A DNA stretch of 64,000 bases, taken from the NCBI GenBank assembly GCA_026119855.1, contig JAOWBW010001586.1:124001-188000 (forward strand), given 5' to 3'. Below are positions 1 to 10,838 of this stretch, in pieces (within the stretch, counting starts at the first letter, position 1; every line of letters begins with the position of its first letter). The position numbers were made by a program, and so were the translations under genes. The DNA is from Campanula takesimana. Taxonomy: Eukaryota > Streptophyta > Magnoliopsida > Asterales > Campanulaceae. The notes under the pieces were generated by a model, which worked only from the letters and a program-made list of their open reading frames with translations, did no database searches and was not told the DNA's origin.

Positions 1-1128
1 CAGCAAGTGAAAAGTGAACACCAGAAACCCGCGGGACTACTACAATCGTTACCTATTCCATAGTGGAAGTGGGAACACATCACTATGGATCTGGTGATTG
101 GACTTCCCAAGACGTTGAAGGGTCATAACGCAATTTGGGTCATAGTGGATAGGCTCACTAAATCGGCTCACTTTCTAGCAATCAAGGTGACGGATTCGTT
201 GGAGAAGTTAGCTAAGTTGTACGTGGATGAGATCGTAAGGTTACATGGGATACCGGTCTCTATAGTGTCAGACCGAGATGCGAGGTTCACATCAAACTTC
301 TGGAAGAGTTTACAGAAAGCGTTAGGGACGGAGTTAACTATGAGTACAGCATTTCACCCTCAGACAGACGGACAGTCGGAAAGGACGATTCAAACTCTCG
401 AAGACCTATTGAGAGCAACGTCGTTAGATTGGCAAGGAGCGTGGGATGATCATCTACCACTAGTGGAATTTGCCTACAACAACAGTTACCATTCTAGTAT
501 TGGAATGGCGCCGTATGAAGCTCTTTATGGGCGAAAATGTAGATCGCCTGCGTGTTGGGATGTAGTAGGCGAGAGAAAGTTAACTGGACCCGAGATTATT
601 CAAGTAACGGCGGATAAAGTTCAACAGATTCGCAAGTGGTTGTTAACCGCGCAGAGTAGGCAGAAATCGTATGCGGATAATCGAAGGCGCGATCTGGAGT
701 TCCAAATAGGAGATCATGTATTCTTGAGGATCTCACCGACAAAAGGGGTCATGCGGTTTGGGATTCGTGGGAAGTTAAGTCCTAGGTACGTGGGGCCGTT
801 CGAGATTCTAGAACGAATAGGAGCGGTAGCCTATAAGTTGGCTCTACCTCCTGTGCTGTCTGGTGTGCACAATGTGTTTCACGTGTCGATGTTGAGGAAA
901 TACGTAGCTGACCCGAGCCACGTCATAGAGTACAAACAGTTACGTTTTCGTGAAGACTTGAGTTATGATGAGAAGCCGGTAAAGATTGTAGACCGCAAAG
1001 ATCAAGTTTTGCGGAAGCGAGTGATTCCGTACGTAAAAGTGCAGTGGAGCAATCACACGGAAAGAGAAGCCACGTGGGAGCTCGAAAGTGAAATGCGTGA
1101 TATGTATCCCGCTTTGTTCGAAGATTAA
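1..1128 (+). pseudogene. Ty3/gypsy chromovirus pol 3' end: integrase plus chromodomain
   Basis: This is the C-terminal end of a retrotransposon polyprotein; the rest lies outside the window. The open frame from 85 (347 residues) holds the integrase catalytic core, with acidic residues at D2 (MDLVIGLP), D63 (SDRDARFTS) and E99 (DGQSER), which is the expected D-D-E layout. A GPY/F-like segment follows (YVGPFEIL, about residues 232-239). A chromodomain-like tail comes last (about residues 297-347), containing VKVQWSNHTEREATWELE; in chromoviruses this tail directs insertion by binding chromatin. The frame is open from base 1 except for a TAG at 61-63, just before the conserved WKWEHI motif, so this copy is broken. 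A chromodomain with this integrase type points to the Tekay/Del group of chromoviruses. The stop codon lies 45 bases before the LTR. Confidence 0.9.
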
Positions 1129-1160
1129 GGTACGTTTAGTTTGGAGGACCAAACCCTTTT

Positions 1161-1173
1161 AAGGGGGTAAGAA
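1161..1173 (+). promoter_or_regulatory. Polypurine tract of the chromovirus
   Basis: A purine-rich run (aagggggtaagaa) directly precedes the LTR start at 1174. This is the position and composition expected for the primer of plus-strand DNA synthesis. Confidence 0.7.
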
Positions 1174-1349
1174 TGTAATAACCCGAACTTACCTTTTTAT
1201 TTTATTTATTTTAAACTCTTAATTATTAATGGGCCAAACTTTAATAATTAGTTTAGTTTAGTTATTAGGTCAAAAGTAGAAAGCCCAATTCATTAACTAA
1301 GAAGGATTAGGAGTCCAATTTAAATTAGGGATTTGGGAAGCCCTATTAA

Positions 1350-1357
1350 TATAAATA
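1350..1357 (+). promoter_or_regulatory. LTR TATA box
   Basis: TATAAATA lies about 177 bp inside the LTR and is followed by a GA-rich leader (1398-1510). This is a plausible start region for the retroelement RNA. Confidence 0.5.
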
Positions 1358-1644
1358 CTCCCTCTTAAACCCTAAGGCTATTCTTGGTCACCGCAAAGAA
1401 AGAAAGATCGGGAGAGAGTCGAGAGAGAGCAGCGGACAGTGAAGCCGCATCGAGAGAGAAGAGTGATCGGAGAAGGAAAGGGGAAGAAGAGAGGCGGTCA
1501 CGTTCATCGGAGGTAATCGAACTCTTAATCTCTATTTTCTCCACCCTTCGATTCATCCTTGGTCATCAATAAATGATTGTTTTGAAACCCTAGCAGTCAC
1601 AATGTTTGAACTAGGGTTGGGTTTGGGTTGATAATGAAGAAGAT

Positions 1645-1900
1645 GAAGTGTGTGTGTTAATCGGTGTGTGCGTGTGTGTGAATCGCAGTGTGTGTGCTGC
1701 GTGTATGTTGCTGATGTGCGTGTGTGCGTTATGTGTGCGTACTGTAATGTGTTTGTGTGTGCGTGTAAGTGCAGTAGATGTGTGTGTAGGTAGTACAGGA
1801 AGTGTGTGTGTGTATGCTATTCAACGTGTGTTTGTACCTTGCGCTGAGGGTGTTGTGCGTGAGTGTATAGTAGGATGTTTGTGTGTGTCTTAGTGTAGTG
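1645..1900 (+). repeat. TG-rich low-complexity tract
   Basis: Imperfect runs of tgtgtg/gcgtgtg interrupted by short unique words, inside the LTR. It gives spurious open frames on both strands (Val/Cys-rich on plus, Thr/His-rich on minus) that should not be read as genes. Confidence 0.7.
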
Positions 1901-2542
1901 TTTTTAAGCATGCAGTGAATAGTGTTTTGGTATGGGTATTAGAATATTAAAACATGGTGATTTAGAATAAAATTATGAAACCTTAAGGGTATGTTGGTAA
2001 ACCTAAAAAGGTGTTTTGGGTATAAGTAATGGGTAGTATAAACCCTAGAAGGAATATTAATCTTGGGAGTTAAAGAGTATAACTCGTAGGTTAATAAAAA
2101 GGAGAAGTAAAGTATTTTGGGGACGGAAGTAAATGTACTGCTTTTGTCTAAGAAAGCTATTTCACGTGATTGTAGATACGTGCGTGTGGTTGTGCAAGAA
2201 GAGTTAACGCAAGGCTAAGGTAAGGGATTACGCTCTTAGTTGTGTATTGATTCTTAATCCTTTGTTTAGGATTCCTAATCTTTGTTTTTATAAAGTAAAC
2301 TATCTGTGTGGCTAGATAGTCTTTTAATAACTATTCCGTTCTGCGAATTGTCCCGTCTTTTGTTATCCACTCTATTGATATTGTTATTGTTCAATAGGGG
2401 TATCATGTGTATGATTGATTTTGTAACCTTGGTGTCCAAGTGAGATGAGTATCTTTTAAAAAGTGACCAAGTAAAGTTTGTAAGGTTAAGCTTTGTTTTG
2501 TAAAAGTTCTTTAAAGTGAAGTTTTGTAATAAGTTAAGTGAT

Positions 2543-2660
2543 TACAGTTATCCATAATCCCGAAACGGATAAGTGGACCCCTACAGTTATCCATAATCCC
2601 GAAACGGATAAGTGGACCCTTACAGTTATCCATAGTTCTAAGTTGAACATGTGGACCCCT
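2543..2660 (+). repeat. 39-bp tandem repeat in the LTR
   Basis: The word tacagttatccataatcc recurs at 2543 and 2582, and in diverged form at 2621: a period of 39 bp, with two near-perfect copies and a third partial one. Confidence 0.8.
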
Positions 2661-3460
2661 TGGCGTTGCTTGATGAAGTAACGTAGGTTATCATGATATA
2701 CCGATTTTGGGTGCGGTCAGTAGAAACCCGAGCCCTGGGTATAGCGCGTGCTTAATCCCTAAATGAAGTAAAGTAAAGAAAAGTAAAGTTTTGTGAAAAT
2801 GTTATGTTTTGGAAACTGCCTCTGAAGCCACGTGTTTTCAAGTAATGAATTGTTTTTCATCAAGTAAAAGTTTCTTTTCAAACTGAGTGTTAGTTTGATC
2901 CTTGAGTTATATCCGTTCATTGTAATTCATTGTTACCGTTCGTTTCGGTCATCTCCTCTTAGTACCCGAGGGGATACCGTATGAACTTACTAGGCATTGT
3001 TCGCTCATTCCTTTCATCCTTTTTCTCTCTCCAGGTTATAAATAAGCAGATCAAGAGTCGCAAGGTTTGGCGGCTTAGGAGTTACCTTTTAATAAAGTTA
3101 ATTAGTGGTTATGTTTCCGTTACGGTTAAGTTATAAACTTTACTTTCCGTTAGTTACCGTTTGAGCTAGTGGTTTGTACTAGCCGTTGTGGATTTGAACG
3201 TTGGTTAAAGTTTGAATTGTGGTTATTTGTAGCCGTTGGGCATTCTGATTTTGGGATTTATTCGTATTAAGTTATTATTTAATTATTTAGGAAAAGTTGG
3301 GGTGTTACAGCCATATTTAATTTTCATAGTTACCAAAAGTAAATTTGATCAAATATTACTATAAGTTTTTTTTATTAATAAATAATTAGTGACTTACTTA
3401 TAATAATTTTTAAAACTTTATAAAAAGATTAAATTGATAATAATATTTGAGTGAGTCTTA

Positions 3461-3970
3461 GGAAAAACGCGTTTTTCTTAAGCAAAGGAAAAACGTGTTT
3501 TTCAAAGACGCTGGCATTATTATTCAAAAACAAGGGGTGGCATTTTCGTAAATACTGGCAACCATGATAAATGTCCAGTGTTAATATTAGAAATAGTCAG
3601 TGATTTCATACTGGCGTTCTATAAACATGAAACTGACACTTTTCTTAAGTGCGAGTGGTAATGTTAAAAATTGCCAGTGAGTACACTGGCACTTTTTTAC
3701 ATTGATACTGTCACTTATTAAAAGTGCCAGTGATAGTGTTAATAAGTGCCAGCCATTACACTGGCACTTTTCAACATTGATACTGGCACTTATTAAAAAC
3801 TGCCAGTGTTAGTGTCAATAAGTGCCAGTGTACATGTGCTGGCACTTTTTTACACTATCGCTGGCACTTCCGATCAACGCCAAACAACTTCCCGTTAATT
3901 ACAAAAATGCCACCGCGCCAAACTTAAAAACACGTTTTACCCTTGCTTAAGGAAAAAGCCGTTTTTTTCC
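3461..3970. mobile_element. Non-autonomous TIR element with internal GTGCCAGT palindromes
   Basis: The left end (ggaaaaacgcgtttttcttaa) matches the reverse complement of the right end (ccttgcttaaggaaaaagcc...). The similarity extends about 45 bp inwards, including aaaaacgtgttttt. Between the ends, the word actggcactttt and its complement aaaagtgccagt recur about ten times in alternating orientation (3660-3870). No coding capacity is seen. The superfamily is uncertain: the ends are not canonical CACTA or Stowaway and I could not fix a target duplication. Confidence 0.65.
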
Positions 3971-4168
3971 CAGATTTTCACATAATATTTTTTTTTTAAA
4001 AGAAGATAATAATATTTAGTAATTCACTTGTGTTTTTTTTTTTTTTTTGAAAGCCTTTACCAAAGTAATTCACTTGTGTTAGAACACCATTAATTAAATG
4101 TGACCAAATAGATGAGATGGACGAAGTTCTTTCCCTTTTGAATTTTGATTGTTCTATAATAGATGCTA

Positions 4169-4631
4169 CTCCCTCCATCGTATTAGAGTAACCGTCTTAC
4201 TTTCTTTTTCATTCTTTAAACGGTAATTGATGAATAGTATTTTAGCACTTTTGTCCTTGTAATACTTGTTTAGTTAGAAAAAACTCACACTTAATTAACC
4301 TACTTTTGAACTTAAATAATGATTAGTATTTTGGATAATTATACCCTCAACTCACTTGTATATGATTTACTTTTTTTTTTTAATAAGCTTGCATGTCTTA
4401 TATACGACTCTTACTCTGTAATGGAAGGTACTACTTAAAATTGACAAATTATACTATCTTTATATTTGGTTATACTCATATGTCATACTCATAATTCTAT
4501 CTCACTTACAAATTACAATTTTTGGTACACTTTTAATACACATAATTCTACTCCGCTATCAATATCAGACTATTTTTTCCTTAATTCTCATATTTTCTAC
4601 TTTGTTAATATTTACTATAATATGGGAGGAG
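4169..4631. mobile_element. Stowaway-like MITE
   Basis: The element starts CTCCCTCCATCG and ends GGGAGGAG, flanked on both sides by TA (4167-4168 and 4632-4633), the target duplication of Tc1/mariner-derived Stowaway elements. At 463 bp it is long for the family. No coding content. Confidence 0.75.
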
Positions 4632-4926
4632 TACATCATAGTGTAGTGTGGTAGTTTTGGTTGATTTAATTTACTTTTGTAAAAAAATATCAAAATTTTG
4701 GGATCTTCATTAAACTATAAACAACTATATTGAATTAATGATATACAATTAAGAATATTATTAATAACAAATTTTGTAAAAATATTTCTAATAGTATAAA
4801 TTTTAATCATGTATCTATTAAATTGACTAAAAATATGACATTTATTTTATGACGGATGAGTTGCTTCGATGGTGTCCTCATTGACCACCTTGTGAGGTAA
4901 ACTAGTTTAACTAAAGTCGTGAGAGC

Positions 4927-5181
4927 GGGAAAATACAGAAATATGCCCCTCAACTTAGGCATTGAATGCAGATATACCCCTAACGTCAAAAATTGACATA
5001 TTTGCCCCTAAACTCAACGAATAATAGGTTCTGTAATCGTTAAATTTTGGACGAAAAAATTAATTGGGGTCAAATTTGCCCTATTATTAATTATGTTTAA
5101 GGGCAAATATGTCAATTTTCGACGTTGGGGGTATTTCTACATCCAATAGCTAAGTTTAGGGGCATATTTTTATCTTTTCCC
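4927..5181. mobile_element. 255-bp foldback (inverted repeat) element
   Basis: The left arm reads gggaaaatacagaaatatgcccc. The right arm reads ggggcatatttttatctttt then ccc, and is its imperfect reverse complement. A second inner pair matches as well (tgacatatttgcccc against gggcaaatatgtcaa). Nearly the whole element can fold into one hairpin. Superfamily not assigned. Confidence 0.7.
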
Positions 5182-5548
5182 TCGAGAGAGCCTGCCAAGG
5201 GACAAAGTTGATAATTCGTAGAATTCGTATGTTGCAGTCAACAGTGATCTCTATGCTTAACTTCATTCACATCTCACTAGAACATGTGCAACATGTATGA
5301 TTGTGTGACTGAAATCCAGGGGTCAAGATTACATCTACATATTCTTTTTTCGGGCTTTCAACTCTAGAGCCTTTCAGAGAGCTCAAGGTAATTATAATTT
5401 AAGACGCAACAGAATGAAAATATCAAAGACACCCTTCGCTGACAGAAAGTCTTAGAAATCTTTGTTGTGCTCCTTTCTCTGGGAGTTGAATGAGGCACCA
5501 ATACTCACTTTTTTAGTCAAATCCTAGTCAATTCTTAAAACTGATGTA

Positions 5549-5787
5549 CTCCCTCCTTCATCACTTGAGACTTATTTCTATTTTGCTCCGTCTCACTTCA
5601 CTTGAAACTCCTCGAAATAGAATGTTTTTACAGTCAAAACACCAATCAAATCACTATTCATCCCACTCATTTTCTCTTACTTTACCTCTTATACTCACAA
5701 TATTTACCTCCCACTAATTCTCTCTCATATTTTTTCTTAGTTCTTGTACCCACCACATAGGTTTCAAGCGAGGTGGAACGGAGGGAG
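5549..5787. mobile_element. Stowaway MITE
   Basis: CTCCCTCC at the left end and GGAGGGAG at the right end, with TA on both sides (5547-5548 and 5788-5789). The element is 239 bp and AT-rich, with no open frame of note. Confidence 0.85.
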
Positions 5788-5799
5788 TATAAGACAAGT

Positions 5800-6480
5800 T
5801 TGCCTCTTATAATTACGGTATAAGAGTTATTTGTTTCACTTCTATTCATTTTTAAGAAAAAGAATCCAATATTATTTGGACAAATCCGGTCAAACTCCTA
5901 TAGTTTGTGTATAAGGTCAATTCGCCTCTTATAGTTGAAGAATAAGTGTCATTTTTTCACAAATAATAAAATAGAAATCTAATATTTGATTAATGTTAGA
6001 CTCTCATATTCAGTTAAACATCAGTCCGCTCTTATTGCTGACGTATAAGATACTTCTCCTCTTATAAATCATGTATAAGAGTTAATTTTTTTCACATAAA
6101 AATCTAAAAACAAAATTCAAACATTATATTAACGTTGACTCTTATATTCGGTCAAATACAAGTCCACTCTTACAGCTGGCGTATAAGACTATTTCGCCTC
6201 TTACACATGAAGTACAAGACTTAATTTTTCACATTTCTTCACATATTTTGTATAAAACTAATATTTTATTAAAACTGACTCTTATAGTTGAAGTATAAGA
6301 CCAATTTGCGTCTTATAGTTAAATTATAAGAGTCGGTTTTTTGAAATTTTCATAATTTATGTAAAATAACTAAAAAGACTCCGATATTTGATTAAAAATG
6401 ACACTCATAGTTGACGTATAAGACTAATTTACCTCTTATAATAAAATTATAAGTCATTTTTTATATTTCTGGCCAAATAC
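5800..6480 (+). repeat. Degenerate tandem repeat, period about 112-140 bp
   Basis: A unit built around cctcttata(N about 10)tataagagt followed by a T-rich stretch recurs near 5801, 5925, 6058, 6197, 6309 and 6433. The spacing is therefore 112-139 bp. Each unit carries CTCTTATA and its inverse TATAAGAG, so each can form a small hairpin. Copies are strongly diverged, so this is an old array or the subterminal region of a decayed element. Confidence 0.65.
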
Positions 6481-7061
6481 ATTATATCAAAAACCGCTTT
6501 TAAACTATAAGACCCAAAAATCAAGTCATATGCATCAACTCAGCCAGACTTGAAACGCAATTCTGAAACAAACAAAAATAATTGAAGAAGGAAAATGTGT
6601 GACATTCATTTGAAGATGGAGGCCATATAAAAATTATGTAGCAGATTGATGATCATAATGCTGCTTAATTATTCAGTTGTTGTTGCTATTGCAATTGCAC
6701 AAGGTGCATTGGAAGAACGGAGCAGAGTATAAATATACGTAACCTTGTTTCCTAATCAATTCAACATGGAAAGGAATCTATTTTTCTTGGGAACCAAACA
6801 ACTCCAAAACCCAAAAGGACTTCAATGACAATCTGGCCAAAACAAGAAGTCACCTAGGCCCAACGTCCTATGCCTTGACCCGAAGCTCCATATGGAGAGC
6901 TCATTAAGCTCCTGCTCCAACATCTGCATACTCCTTTCTTTCTATGGCCTAGGACGAATGCCTTAGCCAAAACTCATGCTTTTGGCTTTGTCTCATTTAT
7001 TCTTTCTGTCTCGCAATTACGAACTTGTTAGCGTCCCCAATTTCAAAGCCATTAATTCTAA
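6481..7061. other. No gene recognised; probable decayed copia 3' LTR side
   Basis: No conserved frame or repeat boundary is seen. The stretch precedes a pyrimidine-rich polypurine-tract complement (aatctccaccttgac, from 7063). It may therefore contain the 3' LTR of the minus-strand copia remnant, but it does not visibly match the right LTR at 8650-9672. Confidence 0.35.
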
Positions 7062-7439
7062 CAAATCTCCACCTTGACATTGAATCTCCTCTAATAATTC
7101 AGATGTACGAGACACTGATATAGACTCCACTTTGAGCCACATCCCTCTTACCAGAACAAATTTTCTCCACTTTTACCTCAGTCTGCCTTTCGTCAAAGAC
7201 ATTAGATTTGTCCTCCGGACAACCAGATTTTTCGCTAGCCTCAGATGTATCTTAAAGACACTCAGGATTTGCCTCACCAGACAAACAACTTTGTCCTCCG
7301 GACAATCAGATATTTTGCATGCATATATCCTACGGACACCTAGACGTGCACCTACGGGCACTCAGAATCACCCCAACGGGCAACTAACAGTCATTCAGTT
7401 GTGGCATATCCAGTCAACATTGGATCATGCCAACCATGA

Positions 7440-8046
7440 CAGATAAAACTGGTGTATGTTGATCTTCTAGCTGTGCCTTGCCTAGTTCACTCCCGCCTAA
7501 AGTAAAACGCTGCTCCACCTTCTTGTCAACACCCTCACCCATCTCAGAACCTTAGAGGATATACAAGGAACCTTTTCTCTCGCCCTTCAGAATCACATCT
7601 GAACCTTTGTAGACATCTAGAACTCCACATTCACCTTTGAAACTATATCCCTTCTTGTCCAACCGACTAAGCTATATCAGATTCTTTGCTACTTGTGGAA
7701 CATGTATCACCTTGTTCAATGTGAGAAATTTATCACCCGAATTTCTCACCTTTACGGAGCTCATGTCAACTACATCGCAGACAGATCCATTACCCATATA
7801 AATACGGTCTCCATCCTTCTGCTCGTACGTTATAAACTGCTCCTTGTGCAAACACATGTGATAAGAAGAACCCGAATCTAGAACCCATGCAACTTTCTTG
7901 CACGCTTCTTCTTCAGTCACTAGGGCATAATCATCATCTTCATCCTGATTGTCACCGCTCATCATCTCTGTAGTTGACTCAAATTTATTCTGATGCGGAG
8001 TCAGATGTACAACTCTGAAATCCAACCAGGTTATTACCTCGGGCAA
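7440..8046 (-). pseudogene. Copia protease / pre-integrase fragment
   Basis: On the minus strand an acidic segment (TEEEACKKVAWV) leads into VLDSGSSYHMC, the D-S-G active-site motif of a copia aspartic protease. It continues through YMGNGSVCDVV and IHVPQVAKNLI. After an in-frame stop at about 7672, recognisable copia sequence continues (LSRLDKKGYSFKG). A further stop follows, and similarity ends near 7440. The frame is thus broken and never reaches an integrase core. Confidence 0.8.
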
Positions 8047-8635
8047 TACAGATTTTGTATCTACTTCTAGATCTCTAGAATAGACTACACCAGATGTTAG
8101 ATCTTCATATTATACCAAATAGCTAATTTTTTTTATCACAAAACCCTAGCTTCAGATCTTCGACTTCAGATGCAGATATTAGACACCAGAATGTTTCAGA
8201 TGCGTTCTTGGATCACCAACGAATACCAGATGAACTTCCAGATTCAGATCTACCATATTTGTTATTGCTAGCACAGATGAGCAATCACTGACTGCTCTCA
8301 GATTTATTAATTCTCGATCCTCTACAGTGTAGAGTTTCATAATAAATAGGAAAATCCCAAACTCAAATAAGTCAGAGGCAACTGAATACAATACCAGATG
8401 TGTCCAACCAAGACACCCAGATTTTTGCACGGACTCTGCACGCGGACTGCACATGCGATGCATGGAAACTACACGCAGACTGCACGTACACTGCACGCGA
8501 TCTGCACGTCCAATGCACAATCTTCTACCATAAAATAAATCTGTTCTTCCCGTCAGAGTTGTCAATCTTCTGGTCCATCCCGGAATCCATCTTTTCTACC
8601 GCAGCGAAATGCCCTGATCTTTCTCAACTAACCAG

Positions 8636-8647
8636 GCTCTGATACCA
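8636..8647 (-). promoter_or_regulatory. Primer-binding site (initiator tRNA-Met type)
   Basis: The minus strand reads TGGTATCAGAGC, complementary to the 3' end of plant initiator tRNA-Met. It lies two bases inside the LTR edge at 8650, which fixes the element's orientation as minus. Confidence 0.85.
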
Positions 8648-8649
8648 CT

Positions 8650-9672
8650 TGTTAGTAAATCAGACCCAAGAGATAGTAGATAATAATGAACTCAAATCAA
8701 CAAGTATGAACCCAGAGGATCAGAGGACGCCGGACAGTGAAGCTGGCCATATCTGAAATAAAGAACGCCCGGAATTGGAGAAAATTATCTAAATGGTGTT
8801 GGAGAGAAAGAGAGAGAGATCTAGACAGAGTGAGAGAAGCGGCGGTGTGACGAGTCAGAGAAAAGAAAGAGACCATCGGCGTAGTAAAATGGGAAAGTTT
8901 GCTGGGAACGAAGAAGTTCGCCGGCCGGAGGAGGGCGGCGGTGAGCTGAAGAGATGTGTGTTTTATGAGATATAGAGAGAAAGTGGTATGTGTATGCGTA
9001 GGGCTGTTATACGAACCGAGCTGGCTAGAGCTCGGCTCGGGCTCGGCTCGTGAAAGCTCGAGCTCGAGTGAGCTTGAGTCGAGCTCGAACCGATTGTCAA
9101 GCTCGTTTTTGTTATCGAGCCGACCGTGTTTGGCTCGTTTAGCTCATTAAAAGCTCGAGTTCGGCTCGATAAGCTCATTAAAATTGAATTTTGATTTCAA
9201 ACGGCTCGAACTCTGCTCGATAAGCTCGAATTCGGCTCAATAAGCTCGTTAAGACCATATTTTTCTTAAAAAATGTCTAAGCTTGAGTTCGGCTGGTTAA
9301 AACTCGAGTTCGATATCGCTCGAGTTGTTCGCGAGCTCGATTCGACTCGAGCTCGAACAAGCAAGTGGGCTAGAGCTCGAGCTCGATAAAAGCTCGATCT
9401 CGATAAGTTTTAAACGAGCTCGACACCCCAAAGCTCGACTCGACTCGGCTCGGCTCGTTTACAGCCCCAGTATGCGAGATAAAGAGAGCGTGTGTATGAA
9501 TGAGGGAGGGAGAGGGCACCCTATGGTTTTGTTTGAGGGGCAGGGGTAGTTTTGGTATTTAGGGGTTTTGTTTGACTAGTCAACGAAGGTGAGGGGTGTA
9601 TATGAAATTATAATCTCAGAAGAACTCTGTATTTGAGATTTACAAAAGGACTCTCCTTAAAAAATAATAACA
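8650..9672 (-). mobile_element. 5' LTR of the minus-strand copia remnant
   Basis: On the plus strand it begins TGTTAGTAAATC next to the primer-binding site and ends ...AATAATAACA, giving TGTTA/TAACA termini. The outer boundary is less certain than the inner one. The LTR is interrupted by a hAT-type MITE at 9000-9468; without it, the LTR is about 0.55 kb. It contains a GA-rich leader (8800-8900, read as CT on the element strand). Confidence 0.55.
9000..9468. mobile_element. hAT-type MITE rich in GAGCTCG/CTCGAG words
   Basis: The ends are agggctgttatacgaaccgag and ctcggctcgtttacagcccc, forming a terminal inverted repeat. gtatgcg flanks both sides (8992-8998 and 9470-9476), consistent with the 8-bp target duplication of hAT elements. 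The interior is packed with gctcgagctcg words. It interrupts the copia LTR and is therefore younger than it. Confidence 0.8.
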
Positions 9673-9727
9673 TCTGGGCGGGGGCCCTAGGGGGATTTTT
9701 CCATTCTTTTTCATTAAAAACTATAGG

Positions 9728-10308
9728 TAGACATGCCCACGCATCACGTTTGAACCGGCGGTTTTGAACCGTTGAAACCCGTGAACCGGATGAACCGTTG
9801 AACTGGGTGAACCGTCAGTTTACGGTTCATAGACGGTTTGGCTTCTAAAACCGCGGTTTGGACCGACGGTTCATATTGTATAATTTCAAAATATTTTAGA
9901 AATTTTAGAGGTAAGGCTCCTAAATGTCCCCCCCCCCCCTTAATTATAAAATAGTAAGGTTGGTTGTCTTCCTCTATGTAAATTTGCTTAATATTAATAA
10001 AATTATAAGGGTACCGTCTCTTGTTTTCTTTTCAAAATACTTTCGTCCCAGTCCTTTAAAAATATGTAATTCAAAATTTCCTTTTATATTTATTTAAAGT
10101 AAAATAATTTTAACTTATCAAAAAAATTATAAAAAAACCAACTTTTAAAAAAATTGATTAAAAACTGCTCAAAATCAAAATGTATTATTTTTTTTAGAAT
10201 AAAAATATGAACCGATGAACCGTACCGTGAACAGTTGAACCGTGAACTATATGTTAACGGTTCATAAACGGTTTTAGCTTTTGGCGAGCCGTGAACCGGG
10301 CATGTCTA
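9728..10308. mobile_element. hAT-type MITE with perfect 8-bp target duplication
   Basis: An 11-bp terminal inverted repeat (tagacatgccc ... gggcatgtcta) is flanked by a perfect 8-bp duplication, actatagg, at 9720-9727 and 10309-10316. The subterminal regions repeat tgaaccgttgaacc-like words on both sides. The middle is AT-rich with no coding content. Confidence 0.9.
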
Positions 10309-10380
10309 ACTATAGGGGTCTTAGTGATAATTTCTAAAAGTTCAAGGGGCCAACTGCCCCTTAATAACTCAATCACATTA

Positions 10381-10838
10381 CTCCCTCTGCCTTAAAAATA
10401 CATGTCGTTTTGAGAGTTAATTTTTGTCTTAAAATATTTATCGTTTTACTATATTTATGTTTTTTTTTTTTACTGTTGTGTACCAATTATACATTTATAA
10501 TGATGGGAATAATAAAGTTACAAAAGATACTACAAAATGTGGCTTAAAAAATGATGTGTTACAATTGTGTTGGTGTTTTCAATTAGAGTGTGTCGGGTCC
10601 ACTATCGATGTAGCCAATGAAATATTGCCACTACATCTTGTATCCTTCATTTTGTAAACTTCTTTTGTAAGCCTAGCATTGCCCTATAATGATAGCTAAT
10701 TATCTCTTGGACAAGCATTTAATTGCCTAGGTAATTGGATTACTTTAGGGGTATATGAAACTTATTCACATGCATTGATTATATTTCTTAAGAATTGTGC
10801 AAATACTCAAAACGATATATATTTTAGGACAGAGGGAG
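10381..10838. mobile_element. Stowaway MITE containing a nested dispersed repeat
   Basis: CTCCCTCTGCC at the left and GGACAGAGGGAG at the right, with TA on both sides (10379-10380 and 10839-10840). The 458-bp length is explained in part by a 180-bp segment (10505-10685) whose relative lies in an intron of the importin gene at 13388-13573. Confidence 0.8.
10505..10685. repeat. Dispersed repeat, copy 1 (pairs with 13388-13573)
   Basis: Shared words with copy 2, in order, include ttggtg.tttt, aattagagtgtg, gggtccac-like sequence, atcgatg, ccaat.aaatat and tagcattgc. The two copies are collinear over about 180 bp, with scattered substitutions. It is probably a small MITE of unassigned family. 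Confidence 0.75.

Larger units (their letters stand above)
1174..3309 (+). mobile_element. 3' LTR of the Ty3/gypsy chromovirus
   Basis: A 2136-bp LTR starts TGTAATAACCC directly after the polypurine tract and ends GGGGTGTTACA, so the ends form a short inverted repeat (TGTAA.../...TTACA). It contains a TATA box at 1350-1357, a purine-rich leader downstream, a TG-rich tract near 1645-1900 and a 39-bp tandem repeat near 2543. The mate 5' LTR is outside the window, so LTR divergence and insertion age cannot be estimated here. Confidence 0.85.
7062..8649 (-). mobile_element. Internal region of a non-autonomous Ty1/copia remnant
   Basis: The region runs on the minus strand from the primer-binding site next to the LTR (8636-8647) to a polypurine-tract complement (aatctccaccttgac) near 7063. 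It is only about 1.6 kb. It holds a protease-region fragment but no integrase, reverse transcriptase or RNase H. It therefore looks like a deletion derivative that would depend on enzymes from other copia elements. The stretch 8436-8520 has imperfect repeats of ctgcacg. Confidence 0.65.

Noticed and set aside
1648..1911. Open frames on both strands of the TG-rich tract
   Set aside because: Low-complexity Val/Cys or Thr/His strings from a tgtgtg tract; no domain and no coding signature.
9325..9549. Glu/Leu/Ser-rich frames near 9.0-9.5 kb
   Set aside because: Translation of gagctcg repeats of the MITE at 9000-9468.
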